This document shows, one piece after another, positions 35,313 through 44,130 of a stretch of DNA of 64,000 nucleotides (position 1 is the first letter of the stretch; every line of letters begins with the position of its first letter). The DNA lies in NCBI RefSeq assembly GCF_902497895.1, contig NZ_CABVHQ010000028.1, positions 16,267 to 80,266 of the forward strand, read 5' to 3'. A program made the translations under genes and the position numbers. The stretch is from Pseudomonas fluorescens (lineage in GTDB: Bacteria; Pseudomonadota; Gammaproteobacteria; Pseudomonadales; Pseudomonadaceae). The notes beneath the pieces were generated by a model. That model was not told the DNA's origin and ran no database searches. It was given only the letters and a program-made list of their open reading frames with translations.

Positions 35313-36530
35313 ATGGCTGTTGGTCTTGGTCCTTTGCCAACGTTGCACCCGGTTGCCGGTTTTGAACTCGGTATCGCCTCGGCTGGCATCAAGCGCCCGG
35401 GGCGCAAGGATGTCGTGGTCATGCGCTGTGCCGAAGGCTCCACGGTCGCGGGCGTGTTCACCCTGAACGCGTTCTGCGCAGCTCCGGTGATCCTTGCCAA
35501 ACAACGTGTGCAGGGTCCGGTGCGTTACCTGCTGACCAATACCGGCAATGCCAACGCCGGTACCGGTGAGCCGGGCCTGGCCGCCGCTGAGCGCACCTGC
35601 GCCAAACTGGCCGAGTTGACCGGTGTCGACGCCAGCCTGGTGCTGCCGTACTCCACAGGTGTGATCGGCGAGCCGTTGCCAGTCGAGAAGATCGAAGGCG
35701 CCTTGCAGGCCGCCCTCGATGACTTGTCCGTGGACAACTGGGCCGCGGCCGCCAGCGGGATCATGACCACCGATACCCTGCCCAAGGGCGCGAGCCGGCA
35801 GTTCCAGCACGACGGCGTGACGATCACCGTTACCGGCATCAGCAAAGGCGCCGGAATGATTCGCCCGAACATGGCGACCATGCTCGGCTACATCGCGACC
35901 GACGCCAAGGTTTCCCGCGAGGTGTTGCAGAACCTGCTGCTGGATGGCGCCAACAAGTCGTTCAACCGCATCACCATCGACGGCGACACCTCGACCAACG
36001 ATTGCTGCATGCTGATCGCCACCGGTCAGGCAGCGCTGCCGCAAATCACCGAAGCCAGCGGCCCATTGTTCACCGCACTGAAGCAGGCGGTGTTCGAAGT
36101 CTGCATGGACGTGGCTCAGGCTATCGTCCGTGACGGCGAGGGCGCGACCAAGTTTGTTACCGTTGAAGTCAACGGCGGCGGCAATCACCAGGAATGCCTG
36201 GACGTTGGTTACACCGTGGCTCACTCGCCACTGATCAAGACAGCGCTGTTCGCTTCCGACCCGAACTGGGGACGCATTCTCGCCGCCGTCGGCCGTGCCG
36301 GTGTGCCGGATCTGGACGTGAGCAAGATCGACGTGTTCCTCGGCGAAGTGTGCATCGCCAGCCGTGGTGCGCGTGCCGCGACCTACACCGAAGCTCAAGG
36401 CGCAGCGGTGATGCAGCGGGAAGAAATCACCATTCGCATCGAACTCGGTCGTGGTGATTGCAGTGAAACCATCTGGACCACCGACCTGTCCCACGAATAC
36501 GTGAAAATCAACGCCGAGTACCGTACGTAA
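35313..36530 (+). CDS. argJ: Glutamate N-acetyltransferase / amino-acid acetyltransferase ArgJ
   Basis: Bifunctional arginine-biosynthesis enzyme of 405 residues. It transfers the acetyl group from N-acetylornithine to glutamate and may also use acetyl-CoA. The precursor cleaves itself at the conserved Thr in NMATMLGYIATDA, giving alpha and beta chains. Other signatures are NTGNANAGTGEPG and SFNRITIDGDTSTND. AGGAG at 35301 sets the start. The longer frame from 35259 begins in the terminator region. It lies directly after secA, as in P. aeruginosa PA4403-PA4402. Confidence 0.96.
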   Translation: MAVGLGPLPTLHPVAGFELGIASAGIKRPGRKDVVVMRCAEGSTVAGVFTLNAFCAAPVILAKQRVQGPVRYLLTNTGNANAGTGEPGLAAAERTCAKLAELTGVDASLVLPYSTGVIGEPLPVEKIEGALQAALDDLSVDNWAAAASGIMTTDTLPKGASRQFQHDGVTITVTGISKGAGMIRPNMATMLGYIATDAKVSREVLQNLLLDGANKSFNRITIDGDTSTNDCCMLIATGQAALPQITEASGPLFTALKQAVFEVCMDVAQAIVRDGEGATKFVTVEVNGGGNHQECLDVGYTVAHSPLIKTALFASDPNWGRILAAVGRAGVPDLDVSKIDVFLGEVCIASRGARAATYTEAQGAAVMQREEITIRIELGRGDCSETIWTTDLSHEYVKINAEYRT

Positions 36531-36540
36531 TCCGACCCCC

Positions 36541-36642
36541 CTGTAGGAGCGAGCTTGCTCGCGAAGGACTCAAGGGCGACGCGTTTATTCAGAAAACACG
36601 CGTTATCGTTAACGTCCATCGCGAGCAAGCTCGCTCCCACAG
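36541..36642. repeat. REPIN, copy 3, inverted relative to copies 1 and 2
   Basis: Arms at 36541-36564 and about 36616-36642 with the same spacer in reverse: here GGACTCAAGGGCG comes first and CGCGTTATCGTTAACG second. It is the same mobile unit as at 8094 and 14070, in the other orientation. Confidence 0.9.
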
Positions 36643-36679
36643 GGAATGGCGCGATTCTCCTTATTGAAGGTGTCCGAAC

Positions 36680-37312
36680 ATGAGCTTCCACCTGATCATC
36701 GGCGACAAACTCTATTCCTCCTGGTCCCTGCGTGGCGCCCTGGCGCTGGAGTTGGCAGGAGCGAGCTACACCGAAGAACTGATCAAACTGAATCAGCCTG
36801 ACACCCATCAGCTGATCCTCAAGCATTCGCCAACCGGTAAGGTGCCTTTGCTGAAAACCGAGCACGGGACCATTGCCGACTCGCTGGCAATCGCCGAATA
36901 CCTGGTCGAACGCTTCCCCGAGGCCGATTTATGGCCGCGGGACATCGCGGCTCGCGCCCAGGCGCGCTCCGCTTGCGCGCAGATGCACAGCGGTTTTTTC
37001 GCGATGCGCGGCAACATGCCGTTCGACCTCAGCCACGATGCCCCCTTGTCACCGATGCCGCCTGAAGTGCAGGCTGATATCCAACGCATGCTGGCGCTGT
37101 GGGCAGAATGCCGGGCCGCCGCCACTGAACCGGGACCGTTCCTGTTCGGTCGAGTGAGCCTCGCGGATGCTTTTTTTGCACCGATTGCGGTGCGTCTGCG
37201 GACCTATCAGGTCGTGTTGCCCGCAGTCGACGCGGCCTATGTTGAAACAATTTACCAATGGCCAGCCTTCAAGGCCTGGCAGAAGGCCGGTTTAGAGGAA
37301 ATAGTGCGGTGA
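36680..37312 (+). CDS. Glutathione S-transferase family protein
   Basis: Soluble protein of 210 residues with a thioredoxin-like N domain (LYSSWSLRGALALELAG, where Ser in the SSWS turn is the likely activating residue, and GKVPLLKTEHGTIADSLAIAEYL for glutathione binding) and an all-helical C domain ending GRVSLADAFFAPIAVRL. The substrate is unknown. The last bases overlap the Nudix gene start (GTGA), so the two are translated together. Confidence 0.88.
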   Translation: MSFHLIIGDKLYSSWSLRGALALELAGASYTEELIKLNQPDTHQLILKHSPTGKVPLLKTEHGTIADSLAIAEYLVERFPEADLWPRDIAARAQARSACAQMHSGFFAMRGNMPFDLSHDAPLSPMPPEVQADIQRMLALWAECRAAATEPGPFLFGRVSLADAFFAPIAVRLRTYQVVLPAVDAAYVETIYQWPAFKAWQKAGLEEIVR

Positions 37313-38253
37313 AACGAGTTCATGTGGCAGCAGCCGTTATCCGCGGCGCAGACGGCAAAATCCTCATCGCCCGACGTGCCGATACTCAGCATCAGGGCGG
37401 TCTCTGGGAGTTTCCCGGCGGCAAGGTCGAGGCCGATGAGGCGGTGGAAAAGGCGCTGGCCCGTGAGCTGCAGGAAGAGCTGGGCATTGTGCTCGGCGCC
37501 GCGCGGCCATTGATCAAGGTTCAGCATGACTATCCGGACAAGCAGGTATTGCTGGATGTCTGGGAAGTCTCGGCCTTTACCGGTGAACCTCACGGTGCCG
37601 AAGGCCAACCCCTGGCCTGGGTCACGGCGCGGGAGTTGGGGGGCTATGAGTTCCCGGCCGCCAACCGGCCGATCGTCGCGGCAGCGCGTTTACCCGGGGA
37701 ATACTTGATCACCCCTGAGGGCCTGGAAACACCGGCTTTGTTACGGGGTATTCAGAAAGCCATCGCCGGGGGCATCAAGCTGATTCAGCTGCGTGCACCG
37801 AATGGCTACGACCCGAAATACCGCGATCTGGCGGTGGATGCGGCGGGCTTGTGTGCAGGCAAGGCGCAATTGATGCTCAAGGGGCCGTTCGAGTGGCTGG
37901 GCGACTTCCCGTCCGCCGGTTGGCACGTGACTGCCGCGCAATTGCGTAAATACGCCAGCGCCGGTCGACCGGTGCCTGCATCCCGCTGGCTTGCGGCTTC
38001 CTGCCATAACGCCGAGGAATTGGCCCTGGCCGAAGAGATGGGCGTGGACTTCGTCAGCCTGTCGCCGGTTCAGCCTACCCAGACTCATCCAGATGCGCAG
38101 CCGTTGGGGTGGGATCAGGCGAGCCGGTTGATCAGCGGCTTCAACAGACCGGTGTTTCTGCTCGGCGGTGTCGGCCCGGCCGAACGCCAACGTGCCTGGG
38201 AAAACGGTGCGCAGGGCGTGGCGGGGATTCGGGCGTTCTGGCCTGAGGCTTGA
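37309..38253 (+). CDS. Nudix (MutT-like) hydrolase fused to a ThiE-like domain
   Basis: Two-domain protein of 314 residues. Residues 1-130 are a Nudix domain with a complete Nudix box (GGKVEADEAVEKALARELQEE and then LG), like MutT, which clears 8-oxo-dGTP. Residues 140-314 resemble thiamine-phosphate synthase (GIKLIQLRAPN, VDFVSLSPVQPTQTHPD, PVFLLGGVGP). The second domain probably does not complete thiamine synthesis, since this fusion is the normal form in pseudomonads. The start is the GTG at 37309, with GAGGAA nine bases upstream. The frame from 37258 overlaps the GST gene and is unlikely. Confidence 0.88.
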   Translation: MKRVHVAAAVIRGADGKILIARRADTQHQGGLWEFPGGKVEADEAVEKALARELQEELGIVLGAARPLIKVQHDYPDKQVLLDVWEVSAFTGEPHGAEGQPLAWVTARELGGYEFPAANRPIVAAARLPGEYLITPEGLETPALLRGIQKAIAGGIKLIQLRAPNGYDPKYRDLAVDAAGLCAGKAQLMLKGPFEWLGDFPSAGWHVTAAQLRKYASAGRPVPASRWLAASCHNAEELALAEEMGVDFVSLSPVQPTQTHPDAQPLGWDQASRLISGFNRPVFLLGGVGPAERQRAWENGAQGVAGIRAFWPEA

Positions 38254-38276
38254 TTCTGTGGTGTAGCCACTGGCCT

Positions 38277-38455
38277 CTTCGCGAGCAAGCTCGCTCCTAC
38301 ACGTGACCCGTAGCAGCTGCCGAAGGCTGCGTTCGGCTGCGAAGCAGTCGCAGATCCTGCTTGCGCGGTTTGTCTGGAAACCGCAGTGCCTGATTTTACG
38401 ACTGCTGCGTCCGAACGCGGCCCGAACCGAACGCAGGCTTCGCCAGCTGCTACGA
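38277..38455. repeat. Two REP families side by side
   Basis: A single REP of the GAGCAAGCTCGCTCC type at 38277-38301 is followed by an inverted pair of the GCAGCTGCC / GGCTGCGTTCGG type (38309-38455). They fill the gap between two convergent genes. Confidence 0.8.
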
Positions 38456-38462
38456 GTTCGCT

Positions 38463-39038
38463 CTAGGGCTTCGCCGCCGCCTGCCAAAGAATTTCCGCCA
38501 CACCCTGACGCCTGGCAATCAAGCGCGCAGCCACAAACAGCAAATCCGACAGCCGATTGATATAGGCCAGGCCCACCCCGGCCAGCGGTTCGACGGCATT
38601 CAGATGCTGGCAGCGCCGTTCAGCACCACGGGCCAGGCTGCGGCACACATGGGCCTGGGCAATCAGTGCGGAACCGCCGGGGAGGATGAAATTCTCCAAT
38701 GGCCCCAGTTCTTCATTCCACAGATCGATAGCCGCCTCCAGACGTTCGACTTCAGCCGAGTCGAGCGCCTGATACACCGGCATCGCCAACTCGCCCCCCA
38801 GGTCGAACAAGCGATGCTGGCAGGGCGCCAGAACTTCGACCACCTCGGTCAATCCCGTACACTCACGGCTGTGCTCGGCCAATTCGGCCAGCAACAACCC
38901 CAACTGACTGTTCAAGGTATCGACTTCGCCCATGGCCTCGACCCGCGGGTGATCCTTGGGCACCCGACGTCCGTCGCCCAGGGAGGTGGAGCCTTTGTCG
39001 CCGGTGCGTGTGTAAATCTTCGACAAGCGAAAACCCAT
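38463..39038 (-). CDS. Cob(I)alamin adenosyltransferase, PduO type
   Basis: Enzyme of 191 residues that adenosylates corrinoids with ATP to form coenzyme B12. It has the N-terminal ATP motif YTRTGDKGSTSLGDG and the active-site helix VCRSLARGAERR. The family trimer interface region LSDLLFVAARL is present. It stands alone, with no cobalamin operon nearby, and ends 2 bases before the sensor kinase gene begins to be read in the same direction. Confidence 0.92.
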   Translation of the reverse strand: MGFRLSKIYTRTGDKGSTSLGDGRRVPKDHPRVEAMGEVDTLNSQLGLLLAELAEHSRECTGLTEVVEVLAPCQHRLFDLGGELAMPVYQALDSAEVERLEAAIDLWNEELGPLENFILPGGSALIAQAHVCRSLARGAERRCQHLNAVEPLAGVGLAYINRLSDLLFVAARLIARRQGVAEILWQAAAKP

Positions 39039-39040
39039 GC

Positions 39041-41077
39041 TTATCTCTCCAGTTGACTGCGTTCGTGAGAGGCGAGCTGGTTGCCCGCCAATGGCAGGCG
39101 CAAGGTAAAACAGGTGCCCTGGCCCGGGGTCGATTGCACTTCCATCTGACCCTTGTGGTTATTGGTGATGATGAAATAGGAAACCGACAGACCCAGCCCG
39201 GTACCCTGGCCGATTTCCTTGGTGGTGAAGAACGGTTCGAAGGTTCGTTTGCGCACGCTTTCGCTCATGCCGATACCATTGTCCTCGACCTGGATTTCCG
39301 CCCACGGCGAATTCAAGCGGGTGCGCAAAATGATTCGCCCCGGCTCACTGTCGTCTTCGCGCTGATGAATGGCCTGGGCGGCGTTTTTCAGCAAGTTGAG
39401 CAACACTTGTTCCAATTCGTTGGCGGTGCCCGGAACCGGGCCCAGTTGCGGGTCGAACTGGCGCGTAATGGCCTGGCCCTTGAAATCGAATCCGATGGCC
39501 AGATCAAAGTCGTTGCTGGCAATCTCCACCGCCTGATCGATCAACGCCGGCAGGTCGCAAGGCGCCATCTGGCGGTTGCTGCGGCGGCTGAAGCTGAGCA
39601 TGTGGGTAACGATCTTCGCCGCCCGCGCTCCGGCCTGTTGGATGCCGTCGAGCAACTGCGGCACTTCGCGGCTTTGCAGGTAGCGGTTGACGGTGTTCAG
39701 TTCGATGCCAACCTGCTCGGCGTATTCGAAGTTTTTCGGCAGGTCGGGTGAGAGTCGACGGCGAATGTTCTGCACGTTGTGCAGGATTGCCCCCAGCGGG
39801 TTGTTGATCTCGTGGGCCATGCCGGCCGCGAGGCCGCCGACCGAGAGCATTTTCTCCGATTGCACCATCATTTCTTCAAGGGACAGGCGCTGGGTGATGT
39901 CATCGATACGGATCACCACGCCACGCCCGGCCCCGCCCATCAAGGGGTAGAAGGTCAGTGCATAATGCCTGGCTTCATCGTCCTTGACCCAGGTGACTCG
40001 CTCGATCTTGGCCACCGTGTGCTGCTCGACGGTTTCCTTGAGTTGCGGCAGGAACTGTTTGAGTGGTTCGAAGGCGAGGAAGATCGGCTGGTTCAAGGCT
40101 TCATCCAGCCGGGTTCCGGACAGGGCGCTGGCCTCCTGATTCCACTGGGTCACGTAGAGCTGTTCATCCAGCGCGATCAATGCCGAGGGCATCGAGTCGA
40201 TGATGCTGTTGAGGTAGTTCTGGAAACCGGTGAGTTTTTTCTCGATCTTGCTCCGGACCTGGACTTCCAGCTCCAGCTTGCGATTGGTGTGGCGGGTCTC
40301 TTCGGCAAGACCCTGGGCCTGGTCATAGGCCGCCTGAGAGTCGTCCCGTGCGCGCTTGAGCTGCTGCTCACGGGCTTCGATCCGCGAGAGCATGGTGTTG
40401 AACGCTTCGGCGAGGCTGCCGATTTCGTCATGGTTGCCCCGGGAGGCACGCAATGCGTAGTTCTCCTCGCGGGTGACTTGTCGGGACAGCTCTTCGAGTT
40501 GGTGGATCGGGCGGGTGATCAGGCGTTTGATCTGCTGGGCGATCACCAGCCAGAGCAGCACACTGAAGATCAGAATCCCCAGGCTGGCGGTCAGGGTGCC
40601 GGTGTAGAACGCCATCGGCAGTTCGCTGCTGGCCACCAGCAGCAAATGCCCCGGCGGCTGCCCGGGACGCGGCAGAGTGATCAGCTGATTGCTGCGAAAT
40701 TCGGTTATTTGCCAGGCTTCGATATGTCGATAGCGCTTGGGCAGCTCGAGCGGCTCGCCACTCTGCATCTGGGCCAGGCGCTTGCCTTTGCTGTCATACA
40801 CCGCTGCTGCGCGTAATGGCGAATAGCTGTTGAGTTCATTGAGCAGCTTTTCAGCACTTTGCGGCGAATCCAGCGCCTGAGCCGCCAGGTTCGGATTGGA
40901 AATCAGCCGGCCGATGGTCTGCAGGGCCTGTGGTGCCATGCTCTCCTGGGAGATCCAATAGGCGGCGCTGATAAATGTCAGGTTGGCAACCAGTAACACG
41001 GTGGTCAGCAGAACCAGCAGGGCCGCGAGGAGTTTCTGGCCGACCGGCAGGTTTTCAAGGCGCTGGCGCAATGGCAT
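39041..41077 (-). CDS. Orphan sensor histidine kinase (HAMP-PAS)
   Basis: Membrane kinase of 678 residues. A first helix lies at about 15-38, a periplasmic domain of about 115 residues (RAAAVYDSKGKRL) follows, and a second helix is at about 157-180. HAMP comes next (RLITRPIHQLEELSRQV), then a coiled coil, a PAS domain (IIDSMPSALIALDEQLYVTQWN), the phospho-acceptor region GMAHEINNPLGA and a complete ATPase domain (NLLKNAAQAI, DNGIGM, GTGLGLSVSYFI). No response regulator is encoded nearby, so its partner and signal are unknown. It reads into the adenosyltransferase gene. Confidence 0.9.
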   Translation of the reverse strand: MPLRQRLENLPVGQKLLAALLVLLTTVLLVANLTFISAAYWISQESMAPQALQTIGRLISNPNLAAQALDSPQSAEKLLNELNSYSPLRAAAVYDSKGKRLAQMQSGEPLELPKRYRHIEAWQITEFRSNQLITLPRPGQPPGHLLLVASSELPMAFYTGTLTASLGILIFSVLLWLVIAQQIKRLITRPIHQLEELSRQVTREENYALRASRGNHDEIGSLAEAFNTMLSRIEAREQQLKRARDDSQAAYDQAQGLAEETRHTNRKLELEVQVRSKIEKKLTGFQNYLNSIIDSMPSALIALDEQLYVTQWNQEASALSGTRLDEALNQPIFLAFEPLKQFLPQLKETVEQHTVAKIERVTWVKDDEARHYALTFYPLMGGAGRGVVIRIDDITQRLSLEEMMVQSEKMLSVGGLAAGMAHEINNPLGAILHNVQNIRRRLSPDLPKNFEYAEQVGIELNTVNRYLQSREVPQLLDGIQQAGARAAKIVTHMLSFSRRSNRQMAPCDLPALIDQAVEIASNDFDLAIGFDFKGQAITRQFDPQLGPVPGTANELEQVLLNLLKNAAQAIHQREDDSEPGRIILRTRLNSPWAEIQVEDNGIGMSESVRKRTFEPFFTTKEIGQGTGLGLSVSYFIITNNHKGQMEVQSTPGQGTCFTLRLPLAGNQLASHERSQLER

Positions 41078-41122
41078 CGGGTTCGTCGCTGAAGAGGAAC
41101 AAGTGGCCAGCGTAGCCGCTGC

Positions 41123-42040
41123 TCAGTCGCTGGGCAATCCGCGCGTGCGCAGGTGCTCGATCAGTCGCTGTTGCAATTGATTGAGATGGGGCAGGGTCAG
41201 TTGATGGCGGGACGCAACCGTGCAGGCATGACCCAGCAGGTAGCTGATCTCGGTTCTGCGACCATTGGCGACGTCCTGGTACATCGACGAATAGTTGGCA
41301 GCCGTGGCCTGAATCACCCGCTCGACTTCGTGTTGCAGATCCAGCGCCGCTGCCGGCTGGCCACAACGCTCCAGCAATTCGGTCAACTCGGCACAGAGGG
41401 TCGCGACCTCGCAGTGATGCTGTTGCAGGTCACCATTGCGGCAATCGTGGAGTACGGTGAGCGGATTGATGGCGCAATTGAGCGCGAGTTTTCGCCACAG
41501 CCGGGTCACGATATCCGTGCTCCACTCGTGAGCGATGCCGCTCAGGCGCAAGTCATCCAGCCAGATGGGCGGGGTAGGGTGGCTGGCGTCACCCAGCCAG
41601 GTATAGCCATGACCGGCAAATACCACGCGCCAGTCGCCCTCGCGAAATGCGCCTTCGGTGCTGGAGGCGAATATGCAGCGCGCCTGCGGGACCCGTGCGG
41701 CAACGGCGTCCTGACTGCCGAGGCCGTTCTGCAACAGAATCACTTCGGCGTCGGGCGTCAGGCGTGATGCCAGTTGGGCGACGGCTTTTTCCGCGTCGTA
41801 GGCCTTGCAGGCAACCAGCAAGCGGGCGATGGGCCCGGGGCTGTCGAGGGTTTCGCCGGGGATTTCATGGAGCCGGGCCTGGCCTTGCTCCACCAGCGTG
41901 AGCCCGCCTGCGGCCTGGTAGGCCTGCAACCGTGCCTGATCGCGCAGTATCAACCTGACGGGCAAGCCGGCCCGGGCCAGGCGGGTGGCCCACAGGGTGC
42001 CGAGGCTGCCTGCGCCGAGAACGTGCCAGGTAGTCGACAT
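41123..42040 (-). CDS. panE: 2-dehydropantoate 2-reductase (PanE/ApbA family)
   Basis: NADPH-dependent ketopantoate reductase homologue of 305 residues, a pantothenate-pathway step. It has the Rossmann motif HVLGAGSLGTLWATRLARAG at the N terminus, the loop CKAYDAEKA, LQNGLGSQ, the catalytic-lysine region LWRKLALNCAINPLT, and SSMYQDVANGRRTEISYLLG near the end. The start MSTTWHV at 42040 fits the Rossmann fold position. The frame to 42130 adds unrelated residues. Pseudomonads have several paralogues, so the physiological role is less certain than the fold. Confidence 0.85.
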   Translation of the reverse strand: MSTTWHVLGAGSLGTLWATRLARAGLPVRLILRDQARLQAYQAAGGLTLVEQGQARLHEIPGETLDSPGPIARLLVACKAYDAEKAVAQLASRLTPDAEVILLQNGLGSQDAVAARVPQARCIFASSTEGAFREGDWRVVFAGHGYTWLGDASHPTPPIWLDDLRLSGIAHEWSTDIVTRLWRKLALNCAINPLTVLHDCRNGDLQQHHCEVATLCAELTELLERCGQPAAALDLQHEVERVIQATAANYSSMYQDVANGRRTEISYLLGHACTVASRHQLTLPHLNQLQQRLIEHLRTRGLPSD

Positions 42041-42185
42041 CAGCTTTTTTCTCTGTTTGGCAGGCGCATGTGAGGCTCGCAGTGAAGGAGGGGAAAGACC
42101 CGTTATAATAAGCCCGCATTTTAACCGCAAGCTTGGCGTGCTCCATCTCTATTGAGCGACGCCCTTCTAACATTGGAGAAATAAC

Positions 42186-42671
42186 ATGCCGTCGTTCGAC
42201 GTGGTATCCGAACTGGACAAACACGAAGTCACCAACGCGGTCGAGAACGCCGTCAAGGAACTCGACCGTCGTTATGACTTGAAAGGCAAAGGCAGCTTCG
42301 AGTTCAAGGAAAAGGACCTGGCCGTCAACATGACCGCTGAAGCCGATTTTCAGCTCGAAGCCATGATCGAAATCCTCAAGCTCGCCCTGGTCAAGCGCAA
42401 GATTGATGTGCAGTGCCTTGAACTCAAGGACGCTTATGCTTCCGGCAAACTGATGAAGCAGGAAGCCACCCTCAAGGAAGGCATTGATAAAGAGATGGCG
42501 AAAAAGATCGTTGCTCACGTCAAGGACGCCAAACTCAAGGTGCAGGCGGCCATTCAGGGTGAGCAGGTACGAATCACCGGCAAGAAGCGCGACGACTTGC
42601 AGGACGCGATTGCCGCACTGCGCGCCAAGGACTTCGGCCTGCCGCTGCAGTTCAACAATTTCCGCGACTAG
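42186..42671 (+). CDS. yajQ: YajQ-family nucleotide-binding protein
   Basis: Protein of 161 residues made of two ferredoxin-like domains, with MPSFDVVSELDKHEVTNAV at the start and QVRITGKKRDDLQDAIA near the end, typical of the family. YajQ proteins bind RNA or nucleotides, and a Xanthomonas member binds c-di-GMP and works with a transcription factor. It is a single gene, divergent from panE. A large palindrome begins at its stop codon. Confidence 0.93.
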   Translation: MPSFDVVSELDKHEVTNAVENAVKELDRRYDLKGKGSFEFKEKDLAVNMTAEADFQLEAMIEILKLALVKRKIDVQCLELKDAYASGKLMKQEATLKEGIDKEMAKKIVAHVKDAKLKVQAAIQGEQVRITGKKRDDLQDAIAALRAKDFGLPLQFNNFRD

Positions 42672-42826
42672 TGGCCTGTGTGGCTAGTTCGTTAGCTCAA
42701 ATTCGGATGCCAGAAGTCCATAGCCAAGGCGCTGTGACGAGTCATAGCCCGCTATGGCGAGGAACAGCAACGCAGGATATGGGCTCGGCAACGAAGTTGA
42801 CTAACAGAACTAGCCACACAGGCCAC
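42671..42826. repeat. 156-bp element bounded by 20-bp perfect inverted repeats
   Basis: The left end 42671-42690 (GTGGCCTGTGTGGCTAGTTC) is the exact reverse complement of 42807-42826. The match continues with GTTAG/CTAAC after one extra base. The 116-base interior is not obviously repetitive. It starts at the yajQ stop codon, unlike the REP families here. A 74-codon frame inside it (42671-42895) is most likely a by-product. It could be a small non-autonomous mobile unit or a long RNA hairpin. Confidence 0.8.
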
Positions 42827-42964
42827 CAGTCGGCGTTCCGGGAACCTCTTGGCGTTATCGGCGTCCGAGACCCGTTGAATGGCAGAATCGATTGAATTCG
42901 ACTGGTTTCAATCGTTCTGCTGGTCGGTATTGCGAGCCGGGCACCCGGTAATCAGGAGAGAAAG

Positions 42965-43804
42965 ATGGATTTGAATGCGCAAGTGGACAACCTGGTCAAG
43001 GCGTCCCAGGCCTGGATTCCGATGATCATGGAATACGGCAGCCGTGTGCTGCTGGCGGTCATCACCCTGGCCATCGGTTGGTGGCTGATTAACAGCCTGA
43101 CCCATAAAGTTGGCCGATTGCTGGCTATGCGCAACGCCGATCAGGCCTTGCAGGGGTTTATCAGCAGCCTGGCGAACATCATTCTCAAGGTGCTGCTGAT
43201 TGTCAGCGTGGCCTCGATGATCGGTGTCGAAACCACCTCCTTCGTCGCGGCGATCGGTGCGGCCGGCCTGGCGATTGGCCTGGCGTTGCAAGGCAGCCTG
43301 GCGAACTTCGCCGGCGGCGTGCTGATTCTGCTGTTCCGGCCATTTCGCATTGGCGACTGGATCGAAGCGCAGGGCGTCAGCGGTACGGTCGACAGCATTC
43401 AGATCTTCCATACCGTGCTGCGTACCGGCGACAACAAGACGGTCATCGTGCCCAACGGCAATCTGTCGAACGGCATCATCACCAACTACAACCGTCAGGC
43501 GACCCGCAAGGTAGTCTTTGATGTAGGCGTCGATTACGAGGCCGATCTGCAAAAGGCTCGTGAAGTCCTGCTTGAACTGGCCAAGGATGAGCGCGTGCTG
43601 GCCGAGCCGGCACCGGAGGCGGTGATTTCGACCCTGGGTGACAGTTCGATTACGGTTTCCCTGCGAGTCTGGGTCAAGACCGCGGATTACTGGAATGTGA
43701 TGTTCATGTTCAATGAGCAATCCCGTGACCGGTTGAAAGCCGCAGGTATCGATATTCCGTTTCCACAGCGAGTGATTCGGGTGGTTCAGGAAGCTGCTGT
43801 GTAG
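42965..43804 (+). CDS. mscS: Small-conductance mechanosensitive channel MscS
   Basis: Inner-membrane channel of 279 residues that opens under membrane tension and releases solutes in hypo-osmotic shock. Three N-terminal helices are seen. The third, pore-lining one is GAAGLAIGLALQGSLANFAG with the Gly/Ala packing pattern. It leads into FRPFRIGDWIE and the cytoplasmic beta domain (TVIVPNGNLSNGIITNY), with a C-terminal mixed domain. The length matches E. coli MscS. Confidence 0.94.
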   Translation: MDLNAQVDNLVKASQAWIPMIMEYGSRVLLAVITLAIGWWLINSLTHKVGRLLAMRNADQALQGFISSLANIILKVLLIVSVASMIGVETTSFVAAIGAAGLAIGLALQGSLANFAGGVLILLFRPFRIGDWIEAQGVSGTVDSIQIFHTVLRTGDNKTVIVPNGNLSNGIITNYNRQATRKVVFDVGVDYEADLQKAREVLLELAKDERVLAEPAPEAVISTLGDSSITVSLRVWVKTADYWNVMFMFNEQSRDRLKAAGIDIPFPQRVIRVVQEAAV

Positions 43805-43848
43805 CGAGGTTGTTTTACTTGGCTGTTCGGTCAAGTGACGGCAGTGAG

Positions 43849-43880
43849 CTCAAGGGGCGATGAGCCTCTTGAGTGTTTTC
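43849..43880 (+). terminator. Terminator of mscS
   Basis: Stem CTCAAGGGGC/GCCTCTTGAG (one G-U pair) followed by TGTTTT. The remainder of 43805-44130 is AT-rich and shows no gene. Confidence 0.75.
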
Positions 43881-44052
43881 CCCTCTGGTATTGTTTTTTC
43901 AATGCAAAGCACTTTGGGTTTGGTGATGCCAAGCATGAAGTGTGCACGGGATAGTTGTTGTGGGAAGGGTAGAGGTCTGGATTTTTTATATCTGTTAGTT
44001 GGTTAGCTTGCTATCTATTTTTTACGTGATAAAGCTGTAACGTAGCCGCAAT

Positions 44053-44091
44053 AAAAAACCGCCCACCTGAATCAGGTGAGCGGTTTTTTGT
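44053..44091 (-). terminator. Terminator of the OprD-family porin gene
   Basis: Stem of about 14 bp (44057-44070 with 44072-44085) framed by A6 and T6 runs, so usable from both sides, close to the porin stop. Confidence 0.85.
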
Positions 44092-44130
44092 TAGAGCAGA
44101 GCTCTAAGACGCTATCGAATTACAGCTGAA

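Noticed and set aside
42671..42895. 74-codon frame after yajQ
   Set aside because: It starts inside the palindromic element and spans its arms. No ribosome-binding site or family features.
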